From: Cydia pomonella | Taxonomy: Eukaryota > Arthropoda > Insecta > Lepidoptera > Tortricidae | Length of the DNA: 64,000 nt | Assembly (NCBI RefSeq): GCF_033807575.1 | Contig: NC_084710.1 | Span: 22,362,357-22,426,356, forward strand | Reading direction: 5' to 3' | Part shown: piece by piece, positions 22,736-33,266 of the stretch | Layout: each line of letters begins with the position of its first letter | Numbering within the stretch: position 1 is the stretch's first letter | Notes under the pieces: generated by a model | Database searches by the model: none | Told to the model about the DNA's origin: nothing | What the model saw: only the letters and a program-made list of their open reading frames with translations | Program-made: the position numbers and the translations under genes

Positions 22736-23415
22736 TAGTAATACCACTGTAAGAGTATATATTCATTATGGCCTATTATTGTAAATAAAATTTATAAATT
22801 ATTCATTCTAAACAAAGTCACAAAAAAAACTATTCAAACTACTCGCCCTGAGCCCGTCCGAACTCAAAGGGGCCCACGCTTTAAAAAAAATTAAGCTGTT
22901 TATTTCAATAAAAATCACATTACATAATCTTAAACTTAACTACTAATCTTAAATTCAAAAGATTTTTTGAGTTAAGGAGTCTTATATGAAATATTTATAC
23001 ATTTTAATTATTATTCTTTTTAGGTACATAGGCTTGCCGTGTTGTATTGAATCGTGAGAGACAGCCTCTGCATCAGGAATGACCCGAAACGAGGGTTTAA
23101 TTGATTATTTAAGATGTGACCAGTCTAATATGACTTCGTGCTTTCACGAAGTGTAGAGTGCACGATTTTTTCTTAGAGTTTACATCTCTTTACAATCTGT
23201 CTTGTATTAATAATTCCTACTACTAATTAATATACGTATTTGGTTCATAGTTTTAAGTAATGCTAAGATATTGCTTAATCAATGAACCTTTCCTTTAGCA
23301 AACTCTACTTGAAAATGTAATTTTCTCAAATTTGCAATTAAATATTGACATGACTTCTATTTAGGTCCCGAAAAACTACTTATGAAGATACGAGTGAAGA
23401 TGAGTGGAGAAGAGG
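22736..23415. other. No gene seen
   Basis: AT-rich; no supported structure. Confidence 0.4.
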
Positions 23416-23583
23416 AGTGGCTTACGTGAGCGAATAACTCGCGAACGCGAAGCGGCGTGGCGCGGGTGAATTCAAATCTTTGATACCTATGAAAGTGTCC
23501 TACGTGAGCGATCTCATTGTGCCATTGGGCCGCCGCGCTGCGACGCGTCGCATCGCAAGTTATTCGCTCACGTAAGACACTGC
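23416..23583. mobile_element. GC-rich palindromic MITE, copy 3
   Basis: Left agtggcttacgtgagcg, right cgctcacgtaagacactg; inner ataactcgcgaacgcgaag and gcatcgcaagttatt. The centre contains gatacctatgaaagtgtcct as in copy 2, same orientation. Confidence 0.75.
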
Positions 23584-23799
23584 GTTACACACCTAGGCCT
23601 GTAAAGCAACCTTCTTTTGTTTTTAAACGTCAAATTGTGACACATCGTCAAGACGTGAAAGTTGCCAAGGCATTCAACCATCAAATAGTAGTAGATTCAT
23701 AATTCGTTTTTAGCTATATAAATTGTAAACCTACGAATAAAACAACTTGACTACATTTTTTTATTTCACTGCAAGTTTAAAAAAACACTATACAATTTC

Positions 23800-23884
23800 T
23801 TGTCGAGAAACGGGGTTGCCGGCCGCATATTCGTCTATATCTACTTGGCCTGCAACTCTTAGTTTCCCGCCCTCTATAGCAATA
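23800..23884. repeat. Repeat shared with 19.04 kb
   Basis: cggggttgccggccgcatat and tatatctacttggcctgcaa as at 18964-19135, same orientation, shorter. Confidence 0.5.
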
Positions 23885-23996
23885 TACATTACAATTTATT
23901 ATCATTAACAGAAAGTTAAAATGCAAGAAATGTAAAGTAATGCCTGCCACTTGAAGGGCTATGCGAAGCATGAAACACTTTGTAATTATAAATATT

Positions 23997-24042
23997 TTAG
24001 GACATTCACAAATTGACTAAGTCCCACAGTAAGCTCAATAAT
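23997..24042 (-). mobile_element. SINE-A 3' fragment
   Basis: acaaattgactaagtcccac and agtaagctcaata only; head and most of the body are missing. Confidence 0.7.
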
Positions 24043-24549
24043 AATTTTTTTATCCACTTTTTTTTTATTATACAGACGCGAACTTGGTTAGAATTATGGC
24101 TTTAATATAAATAATAAGATACATTAGTCCCTTTCTAATATTAATTACTAAAAAAGACTGATGCTATTTCTGCATTTCTAATCTACGCTATGTACGATGC
24201 CATTACAACGCTTCCGCTTGCCGCTACCGCTCTTGCCCTACACCGGGACATTTCCAGCATTTGTGACGTCGCAAGCAATTGTTAATGATAATGAAGCCAA
24301 TTAATTAACGATCATCATTAACGTGCTGTGTAACATTAATGAGTAGCTTTATTTGTAGGTAATTAAGTGTTCAAGAGGAAAGTGGAGCACCGGACTTTTT
24401 GAAAAATAGGTCATCATCCTCCTAGAGTCGGACCAGGCTGACTCTGCATGGTATATGCAAAGACAAAGTGTGGCAAAGCCATCATCATAATGACACACTC
24501 TCACTTATATAAATACATAGATGAAACGTTTATTTGGATGCAGCAAAAC

Positions 24550-24660
24550 ACAGGGTCGGCAACGCGCATGTAACACGTCCATAGGCTGCGGTGACTGCTT
24601 ACCATCAGGCGGGCCGTATGCTTGTTTGCTACCGTCGTGGTATAAAAAAAAACACACTTT
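24550..24660 (+). mobile_element. LINE-G 3' tail
   Basis: gggtcggcaacgcgcatgta, gcttaccatcaggcgggccg and cgtcgtggtataaaaaaaa: the sense version of the tail seen at 49385-49500. It contains the end of the GRQR coding motif. Confidence 0.8.
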
Positions 24661-24769
24661 ACAAATACATTACAAACAGAACAAAACTAAAACATGTAGG
24701 TACACGACTTAATAAACAGAAAAATAATATAGATACTTAAACACGAAAAATAATTGATTAACTTTTTGA

Positions 24770-25003
24770 CGACCGGTTTGGCCTAGTGGGTAGTGACCCT
24801 GCCTACGAAGCTGATGGTCCCGGGTTCAAATCCTGGTAAGGGCATTTATTCGTGTGATGAGCATGGATATTTGTTCCTGAGTCATGGGTGTTTTCTATGT
24901 ATTTATATATATTATATATATCGTTGTCTAAGTACCCTCAACACAAGCCTTATTGAGCTTACTGTGGGACTTAGTTAATTTGTGTAATAATGTCGTATAA
25001 TAT
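24770..25003 (+). mobile_element. SINE-A, near full length
   Basis: gacgaccggtttggcctagt head with box B gggttcaaatcc, complete body and an aatatttaactt end. The ATATTTATAA core is shortened relative to 12601-12874. Confidence 0.88.
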
Positions 25004-25019
25004 TTAACTTACTACACTG

Positions 25020-25174
25020 TCCGCCCGAATCGAACTTTAAGACACGCAAAAATTAGGTTTAGATACGATATGGATTGAAGTTTCTTCAAACAAAAACGTC
25101 ACATTTGACACTGACATATCCAATCCATATCCTAGACCTAATATTTGGGGTTTCTTAAAGTTCGAATCGGGCCG
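25020..25174. mobile_element. MITE with cggcccgattcgaactttaag ends
   Basis: ccgcccgaatcgaactttaa on the left and ttaaagttcgaatcgggccg on the right are inverted. Inner pairs aaaattaggtttagata and tcctagacctaatatt, then gatatggatt and aatccatatc, extend the foldback. Related to 5741-5841. Confidence 0.75.
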
Positions 25175-25388
25175 TGTGTACATTGCAGCAAAAACAAAAG
25201 GGTTCCGAATCAGCTTTACGCCACTCTTTCGAGCAAAGCGCTCATATACTGCGGGAACTTTGTGTTATTCAAGTCAGTGCAAACTTAGATTAGTTGGATT
25301 CTATCAGACAATTGAAGACTTTCGTGCATAAAAATGAGCTGTGATTGCAAAATGTGACGTTTTCAGCCAATAAGTACCACATTTACCG

Positions 25389-25540
25389 ACGACGTGTCTG
25401 GCCTAGAAGTGACTCTGCCTATGAAGCCGATGGTCCCGGATTCGAATCCCAGTAAGGGCATTTATTTGTGTGATGAGCACGGATATTTGCTCCTGAGTCA
25501 TGGGTCTTTCTGTATATATATAAGTAAACTATTTGAGTAT
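25389..25540 (+). mobile_element. SINE-A, 3'-truncated
   Basis: Head gacgacgtgtctggcctaga (a deletion in box A) with box B ggattcgaatccc and the first part of the body; stops after ctatttgagtatg. Confidence 0.75.
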
Positions 25541-25544
25541 GTAT

Positions 25545-25757
25545 ATCTTCGTTTTCTAAAGGTATTCTAACAATTAAGTTTAATTACCGCAATAAAACAA
25601 AACGAAATAAATTTCAATAAAATAATACGAAAATAATGAAATAACGAACATCAATTGACAGTTTAATCGACAACTCTTTTTTGTAATAAAATGCGATTTT
25701 GCTCACTGTTTCTAAGCAGCAATTTACCCTTGTTCGAGCTGCTGACGTGAAAAGAAT
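25545..25757. repeat. Dispersed repeat shared with 11.3-12.2 kb
   Basis: Contains both halves found apart at 11587-11720 and 12178-12244, here contiguous. Ends gagctgctgacgtgaaaa. Confidence 0.55.
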
Positions 25758-25834
25758 TTTGACCCACCTAACTTACCTAGTAATAGTTAATTACCTAACT
25801 AGCTAGTAGGTAACTTACCTAGTAGTAGTAGTTT

Positions 25835-26085
25835 TGATGACCGGTCTGGCCTAGTGGGTAGTGACCCTGCCTATGAAGCAGTTGGTCCCGGGACCGAATC
25901 CCGGTAAGATATGATGAACACAGATGTTTTTTCCTGAGTCATGGGTGTTTTCTATGTATATATGTATTTATCTATATACGTATGTATATCTTCGCCTAGT
26001 ACCCATAGTACAAGCTTTTCTTAGTTTGGGGCTCGCTTACCATCAGGCGATCCGTCTGCTCGTTTGCCTCCTCTATCATAAAAAA
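25835..26085 (+). mobile_element. Mosaic SINE: SINE-A-like head, LINE-like tail
   Basis: The head gatgaccggtctggcctagt, box B gggaccgaatcc and body gagtcatgggtgttttctat are SINE-A-like. The end is not the usual cttagtcaatttgtg. It is gcttaccatcaggcgatccg, then tctgctcgtttgcctcc and a aaaaaa run, i.e. the 3' end of the LINE relative at 63785-64000. A SINE subfamily that has taken a different LINE tail, or a chance junction. Confidence 0.6.
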
Positions 26086-26646
26086 AGGTCGATCTGCTTA
26101 CGATTGTCGCCAAAGTTTATTTATATTTTATTTATTTTATTGCCTAAACGTAATTGGACAAACATCTACCCTTAATGTTATGTAAGCTACAGATTATTTT
26201 TTCTCTGATGTATTGTCTGTTGGTGATCCTAAATAAATTAAAAAAAAAAAGTCATTTCATTGTCAATAAAGACGATTTTTAATTATTTCCTTATGGGTGA
26301 ACCGCTTTCTTGACATGCGATAAGTATCCCTTTTGCTTGGGAACGGTAATAGAATCAATCAGAAATGTTTTCCTGCTGAGTCAAACGGAACGAAGGGAAT
26401 ACATATTTAAATTGATATTACTGTATACAATAAGATCCCATAATGTATGTATGCGCCATAAACAAGTACTGCCTTGAGTACCCTTATGATAGATATTTGA
26501 AGGTAATTGCTAAATGTATATTATTATACTTATTGCATTTTAACTAACTTTACTAAATGTGCCGACGTTGCTCCTCACTGGGTAATTTTCCAACAGTTTT
26601 TATATGGAAAAACTATATCATAACCTCATGGTATAGAGGTTCAGAA

Positions 26647-26804
26647 CCCGTAGTGTAAATTTATTCGATAGCGTGACGTGACGTACGCGTTTGCGCACGG
26701 GATTTAGATACAGCGCGCCAAGCGGTACGTTTTGGAAACTGAAAATCCGATACAAACGCAACGCAAACGTCACATTTCGCTATCGAATAAATGTACACTA
26801 GGGG
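26647..26804. mobile_element. Palindromic MITE (cccctagtgtaaat family), copy 1
   Basis: cccgtagtgtaaatttattc and the complement of the right end cgaataaatgtacactaggg, with inner gcgtgacgt pairs. Flanked by a 7-bp duplication ttcagaa (26640-26646 and 26805-26811). Other copies are at 51029, 52665 and 52829. Confidence 0.8.
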
Positions 26805-26861
26805 TTCAGAAGACTAAATTAAAAAGCTGTGCCTAGCGCTATTTTAAATCAAAATATGGCT

Positions 26862-26998
26862 GCCATAAATTTAATTAGCAATCTTGAGGTCTTTCTCTAG
26901 GGACTACAGAGATTCGGATCGAGTTTTTGACTTTCGCTCGATAGAAAAAAAAACACGAACATAGGTCTAAAATGCACTTTGAAAATTATTAATTTTAC
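26862..26998. repeat. Dispersed repeat shared with 14.24 kb
   Basis: taaatttaattagcaatctt and gagtttttgactttcgct as in the other copy, same orientation. Confidence 0.55.
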
Positions 26999-27144
26999 AC
27001 AAAAGCTAAAGGGAGGGAGGGAACTCAGTGGTTACTTTTTTATTTTTAAAACACACAAAAACTTGAAAAAAATTACAGACAGTAAACAAAAAACCTTCTA
27101 TCTCGCTCAGTACTTTAACGCCATACCTATACATATCTATACAT

Positions 27145-27735
27145 ATAATAAAGCTGAAGGGGGTCGAAAGTCTGTACATGGAAGATATTCCAAAAAAAGT
27201 AGGCTGGGGATACTAAGAATCGATAACAGAACACGTTTCAACAGTTTTTAGAATTTTTGTCTGTTTGTCTGTTTATCTGTTTGTCTGTTTATTTGACCAC
27301 GCATCACGTGAAAACGGCTGAACGGATTTTGATGCAAACTTTACTAATCTGTCGAGAAAATCCCCGGCCAAGTTATAGGCTATAAAAATTCAACCCCTAG
27401 AAGGGGGGGTAGCCACTACACTCGATTGAGTTAAGTTTGCACCTGAATCTTATGGCGCTACTTAGGAAGGAGGTGCACACTTTTACAACAAATATGTGCT
27501 ACGAGTATCGAGTACCCTGCTAAACTACCAGATATGGTGCTGAAATTAAGCCACCGAGGAAGGATTTTGCCAAATTAACTCTAAAGTTAGAAAAGGGGGG
27601 TGCGGATTTCAATTCAATTTCAATTGTGTTGATGTAATAATACAACGAAATTAAACGACAGTAAATTCATTGCCATACATTGCACACTGAGTAAACATTT
27701 AATAATCAAGTAAACTAATAATTTTTAAGAAAAAA
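27145..27735 (+). repeat. Lepidopteran-type repeat with (TGTTTGTC)n-like tract
   Basis: ctgtttgtctgtttatctgt at about 27259-27295, then gaacggattttgatgcaaac and ataggctataaaaattcaac. This word order is familiar from Helitron-like and related moth repeats (recognition, not proven). No coding capacity. Confidence 0.4.
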
Positions 27736-27736
27736 A

Positions 27737-28984
27737 AACCGACATCAATGAGGGAGATCGGTGAAACAACGATTATTGTTGATTTTTGACTTCATACAAT
27801 TAAATTAAAAAGACAGCTTCCTACGCCTAATTATGTAGAAAAGGAGGTAACATGTTTTTTTGTCACTGCACCCACCTTGACACATTTCAGATTTGCCCTA
27901 TGGTTGACTGGTAAGATACCTGCAATAGGGTATTCGACTGTATTCAAGATAAATTAATTATTTCACACCATGCATGAAATAAAGCACCAGATAATTATTA
28001 AAAAAAACTAAATAGGATAGAAATATAAAAATGTACCTTGAAAACCTAACTGCTTGACAAACAATTAATGGAATCAGGCGTTACTTTGCGGAAATCCATG
28101 CTAATTAAAGCAAAAAATATTACTTTGCTAATCCGCGAGAAAATAACGTGTTAGTCAATCAGTGCTAACCCGTTATACTTACTTGCGTATTTTTACATGC
28201 AATTAATGTTCCCACCCTCCCACCAAACACAAACAACAAACACAAATACATAAACACAAACAAACATGCAAAGAGAACAAATTGCCAAACGTGAACTATG
28301 CATCGTTGAAGAGTTCCGTTCTGTTCATCATGAACAGTTCCACTTCATAAAATGTCACTTCTACAAATGTAAATACTTGATTTATTGATGAAAATACAAA
28401 AATCACTATATGTATGCCTTTCACATTTGAAGAGTTCCCTCGATTCCTCATGGACCCCATCGTCAGAACTCGAACTTGACAAAAATTTGTCTTGAAAATC
28501 TAATTTATTATTATTATTATTATTATTATTTGGTTTAAGACAGGCAGCTGATGCTGGTACGTCTAAATCAAAGTTCACTACACGATTTCACTGCTTAGAT
28601 AGTAATTTACTTAACAAACACAGCGAAGAGGACAAATCGCCAAACGTGTACTATGTATCGTTGAAGAGTTCCATTCTGATCATCACCAGCAGTTCCACTT
28701 CATCAAATGTCACTTTTTAAAATGTAAATGCTAGATTTGTTAAAGAAAATACAAAAATCATTATATGTATGCCTTTCACATTTGAAGAGTTCCCTCGATT
28801 CCTTATGTTTATTGTGTTATGTAACTGAGTTTTGATAAAAACGGGACCAGATGCATATATAGATTCAAGCATAAAATAATTTTCAAAATCGGTTCAGAAA
28901 TGACGGAGTTATGGAGTAACAAACATAAAACAAAAATACACACCGAATTGATAACCTCCTCCTTTTGAAATCTTGAAGTCGGTT
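27737..28984. mobile_element. Element with aaccgacttcaa inverted ends and internal duplication
   Basis: aaccgacatcaa at 27737 and ttgaagtcggtt ending at 28984 are inverted at 11 of 12 positions. Inside, 28268-28453 and 28622-28806 are two diverged copies of one ~185-bp unit (ccaaacgtgaactatgcatc, tatgtatgcctttcacattt). A (TTA)n tract lies at about 28507-28531. No transposase frame. Confidence 0.5.
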
Positions 28985-29297
28985 AAAAATGAGTTTATAC
29001 CTAATCGTAATTTTATCGTATCCATATTCATACGTATCGCTTCTTTTAAGCACTTAATAATGGCTACGAAGGTGGGTACTATGAAAAAAAAATCTCTGAT
29101 GTTTGCGGTGTAAATGTCAAACGATTTGGGACTCGCATTTTATACGCGTTAAAATGCCATAAGAACTAAGAACTGAAAATGCCTTCCCGAAAAAAAGCGA
29201 ACCTTTCACGAAAGTCTCGCAACTCATTGAGGTTACGAAAATATAGCGACGATCGTGATTTTAGGCGTAGCCACAACTACCAGAGACGTTATGCAGC

Positions 29298-29650
29298 ATG
29301 TCGCCTCCGAATTTATGCAACGGAACCCAGCTAAAAGTAGTGCAGCTGCAGCGAAACCTCATTGAGGCACAGATCCTGAAGGGGTGTGGCGCCGCAGAAG
29401 TCGTGTTCATCCCGCGCATCCCCCTCATCCTGAGCAATTTCCCGTTCCACTTCAAGCGCCTACAGTTCTCCGTGAGCGTCTGCTTCGCCATGAACATCAA
29501 CAAGTCGCAGAGGCAGGCGCTGCGCGCAGCCGGCGTGGACCTGCGCACGGGCTGCTTCTCGCACGGGCAGCTCTACGTGGCGTGCTCGCGCGTTACCAGC
29601 CGCACGTGCTGATGCCCACCGGGGAGACTCGCAATGTGGTGTACAAATAA
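29298..29650 (+). pseudogene. Helitron Rep/helicase protein, C-terminal relic
   Basis: The frame reads PPNLCNGTQLKVVQLQRNLI, then EVVFIPRIPLI, FPFHFKRLQFSVSVCFAMNI, NKSQRQAL, and CFSHGQLYVACSRV. This is the end of the Pif1-type helicase in Helitron RepHel proteins (motifs V-VI). A shift after SRVTSRT moves the last residues (VLMPTGETRNVVYK) to another frame. Only ~120 residues of a >1000-residue protein remain. The GC content is clearly above its surroundings. Confidence 0.85.
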
Positions 29651-30261
29651 ATATTGTAAAATGTCAATGTTATGTACATATACTCTTACATACCTACTTA
29701 TTATAATAGTATGTAACTGTAGATATAATAAAATTATATGTATATATTTAGTTGTGCATACATAAACATAACTGTAAACAAAATGTAAATACTCGGCCTC
29801 AAGTTTTTGATATCTATTCTCCTTTCCTCTAATCCTACTTCTAACTAATAGGTATTACACCTAAATTCGAAAGTGTTCGGAAGTATGAATTTCTATGTGT
29901 ATATTTCTTACCTTTTCATGCTTAGACTGATTGGTCTGGAGCACCAATTTGGATGATATTTTCCATGGACATGATTTGGATAGGCCAGTCAAGGATGTAA
30001 AAAAAATACAAAAGTGGAACTGTATTGTCCGATATACATCTACTACTCTATGTCGTTTAAATCATGTCAAAAATTTGAATAAGGGCGAGTTTGAAAAAAA
30101 AAAACAATTTATTTTTGGAGTGTAGTTTTATTAAGTGGTTCCTAATTGTAAAATATTTTATCTGGACTACAGTCCTCTAGCGTATCCATCTGTCAACTTT
30201 ACTTCAAGTTCCACCTCCAGGGGAGAGGCAGAGAAATTAGATGAATGAGCCGGTTACTGAT

Positions 30262-30304
30262 ACAGACCGAATTCCACGCGGGCGGAGCCGCGGGCACAGC
30301 TAGT
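30262..30304 (+). mobile_element. Helitron 3' terminus
   Basis: The end reads cacgcgggcggagccgcggg and then cacagctagt. A short GC hairpin followed by CTAG and T is the typical 3' end of Helitrons, which insert in AT. It lies about 600 bp downstream of the helicase relic in the right orientation, so the two probably belong to one decayed element. Confidence 0.75.
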
Positions 30305-31100
30305 ATAATATAAAACAAACTTACAACAAGTTACAATAATTATGAAATTTATATTAAGTTTCGAATTTTGGACTAAAAAAGAAAAGTAGGCACATTTTAC
30401 GGTAGATCCTAGATAGGTACTTATCATAACACGATACAAACATAGTCCCCATTTTGCTTTCTGGATATTGACGATATGGAAAATATTTTCACGTCAATAA
30501 ATGCCCAAATCAATAATAATAATTTTAAATCCTGCTGCAAAATTCTGAGCAATGATTTGTTTGTCACAAATTGCTGTTACGAAATTGAAAATGCCTGTCG
30601 AAATTATTGTTAATGCTAACAAGTTGTAGAGAATCATTTGATTTGATTTATACATTTTATTTTGTACGTTTCAATCATTTTCTATGGTTTTATTTTATAC
30701 TTGAAAAAACTATTTGAGTAATTGTCGTCGAAATTAATTATTATTTATCTAGGTATTAAATGCTTTGTCGTAAATACAAAGTAATGGTCGAGAGCAATTA
30801 AAATAGGTATAGTTTGTAAAGAAGTCCATAAAAGTACGCAGTTTCTTCACTCAAGAGTGTACAATTATATTGCCTTTCCCAAAACTTGGGCGGTAGGGAA
30901 TATTGTTGGCAATATATTTAGCTTTTTTATGCTAAAGTATTTTTTATGCGTATTTTATACGTATGTATATGATGATATACATACGTATATAGACCCCCTA
31001 GATTCATAGATCGCCTAGTACCCATTTATTTACTTACTGTTGCATAGTGTTGCTCAGCTAGGCATGTTGTGGCAGTTTATATAAGTATGTAACCATCCTT
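30305..31100. other. No gene seen
   Basis: AT-rich. A short inverted pair (tacgtatgtat... / atacatacgtat) lies at about 30957-30989. No exon found. Confidence 0.4.
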
Positions 31101-31104
31101 TGGG

Positions 31105-31815
31105 GTTCCGTAGTCAACTAGGAACCCTTATAGTTTCGCCATGTCCGTCTGTCAGTCTGAGGCTTTGCTAAGTGGTCGTTAGTGCTAGAAAGCTGACATT
31201 TGGCATGGATATATAAATCAATAAGGCCGACAAAGTCGTACAATAAAATCTAAAAAAAATGTTTTTAGTGTACCTCCCCTACACGTAAAATGGGGGTGAC
31301 TTTTTTTTTGCTTCAACCCTACAGTGTGGGATATCGTTGAAAAGGTCTTTCAAAACTAATAGGGGTCTTCAACAAACATTTTTTGATAAAGTGAATATAT
31401 TAGGAGATAATCGCTCCGAAATAAAAAAATATGTCTCTCCCCCCTCTAACTTTTGAATCCAATAAATATGAATAAAATCGTGGAAGTAGAGCTTAAGAAA
31501 GACATTAAATGAAAACTATAGCGGACATGATCAGTTATCTGTTTTTCAGTTATCAAAAAAGTTTACCCTTCATAGTAAAAAGACGTACATCCACAGTTCA
31601 TCCCTTAGTTAACAATCTACTTTTGTCTTTCCTTAGGGGGCAACTACACAAAAGATCCCTATGGGTCGAAGTGTATCCGCAAGGGCCCCCGGTAATTAGA
31701 AGATAAGATAAGATAACAATCTACTATAATTTAAGCTCCAGTTTAGCTTATTGTGACGGAAGAGTAACTACGGAACCCTACACTGAGCATGGCCCGACAT
31801 GCTCTTGACCGGTTT
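31105..31815. mobile_element. Element B copy, ~710 bp
   Basis: Left ggttccgtagtcaactagga then cccttatagtttcgccatgt; right ggaaccctacactgagcatg then cccgacatgctcttgaccgg. The interior phrase tttggcatggatatataaat is shared with 42250-42270. The frame at 31509-31706 is not conserved. Confidence 0.65.
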
Positions 31816-32124
31816 ATTTTTAATATCATATCATAATGCCCATTTTAATCTTACGAAACGAAATATGTACAAAATTATACGAAAAAATTCCATTGTCAAT
31901 AAGCTTTATCTCGCAACCAGAATACGTCTTTGAGCTTCCTGACCCTTTGTTAAGCAATTCTAAGCCTAATAACAATGAGATAAAGTTCACTAATGGTTAT
32001 CTAAGTATAAAGCCCTTTTTGCAATAGCTATAGTTACGTCCTGCCGCATTGATAACAGCGATAACCTTTGCTCGGGATGTTCGCAGCTTGAGATTGCTTC
32101 CCTGTTGATTTCAGTATATAAATA

Positions 32125-32393
32125 AATAAATATTATAGGACATTATAACACAAATTGACTAAGTCCCACAGTAAGCTCAATAAGGCTTGTGTTGAGGGTA
32201 CTTAGACAACGATATATATAATATATAAATATTTATAAATACTTAAATACATAGAAAACACCCATGACTCAGGAACAAATATCCATGATCATCACACGAA
32301 TAAATGCCCTTACCAGGATTTGAACCCGGGACCATCGGCTTCATAGGCAGGGTCACTACCTCACTACCCACGAGGCCAGACCGGTCGTCATTA
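32125..32393 (-). mobile_element. Full-length SINE-A
   Basis: Complete from the (AAATA) tail complement to gaggccagaccggtcgtc, with box B aggatttgaaccc on the plus strand. Head and body match 12601-12874. Confidence 0.9.
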
Positions 32394-32435
32394 TATACAA
32401 TAATAAATTTGCGTATAGACGCATGATGTTTTGTC

Positions 32436-32592
32436 TGCCGGTGAGTAAGGTTGCCAGAGTTCAACGAGGGTACGGAGTGTTAGGGTCGGCAACGCGGTGA
32501 ACTCCTCTGGAGTTGCAGGAGTACATATGCTACGGAGACTGCTTACCATCCGATCCGTATGTTTGTTAGCCACCGACGTAGTATTAAAAAAA
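32436..32592 (+). mobile_element. LINE-G 3' tail
   Basis: gccggtgagtaaggttgcca, ggtcggcaacgcggtgaact, ttaccatccgatccgtatgt and an agtattaaaaaaa end. This copy includes the extra upstream part also seen at 57240-57300 and 63540-63590. Confidence 0.75.
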
Positions 32593-32673
32593 TGCCGCAA
32601 ATATACCGCTTCGCTTATTCGGCGTACGGAAATCGCTAGCGCGCATGCTGAGATGGCTGAGATACGCGTCATA

Positions 32674-32944
32674 CGGGTCGATTCGAAGAATGATTAAGAC
32701 ACGTTTTAGATCTTGGAAAGATCTTTAAAATATCGATAACTAAACGACATGTCAAAATTAACTTTTATTTCGATTCCGCTGTGATCCCAATAAGATCTAT
32801 CTACGATATTTCTAACGTCAAAGTGACATGGGTTGCCGAAATCGAGCTGTTTCTGTCAATTATACGACATACAAACGATATCTAAATGAGAACTAATCTA
32901 AACCAGAACTTATCGTTATCGTATTTCATTCTTCGAATCGGGCC
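32674..32944. mobile_element. MITE with cgattcgaagaatga ends, copy 1
   Basis: gattcgaagaatga on the left and tcattcttcgaatcgggccg on the right are inverted. The interior (acgacatgtcaaaa, caataagatctatctacgat) matches 35264-35515 in inverse orientation. Lies downstream of Nimrod exon 3. Confidence 0.75.
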
Positions 32945-33266
32945 GATACTCGTGAAGGGGTGCTGTTTGTGGAGACCGGTCTGTTTAAGCTAACACGGGC
33001 TACATGTTATGTTATAAGTTTGTAACTTTACTTTTGAGTGGCATTAACGTGAGACACTTCATTCTGTTCTTGTCTGATTTAATTTCTTGTCTTTTAATCA
33101 TTTATATAGGAATTCAAGTCTTGGAGATCCTCTACAACTACAAGGATAATTTAATAATTGAAAACAAGCATGAAATGAAACATACAAAAATATGAAAAGT
33201 GCACCCTAGTAGAGCTAAATTCGCTAGATCCATTTTAAAGAAAAGTATGTATAAATAAGCACTTAC

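Noticed and set aside
28260..28830. Direct repeats as a CRISPR-like array
   Set aside because: Only two long, diverged units in a eukaryotic transposon; no short regular repeats or spacers.
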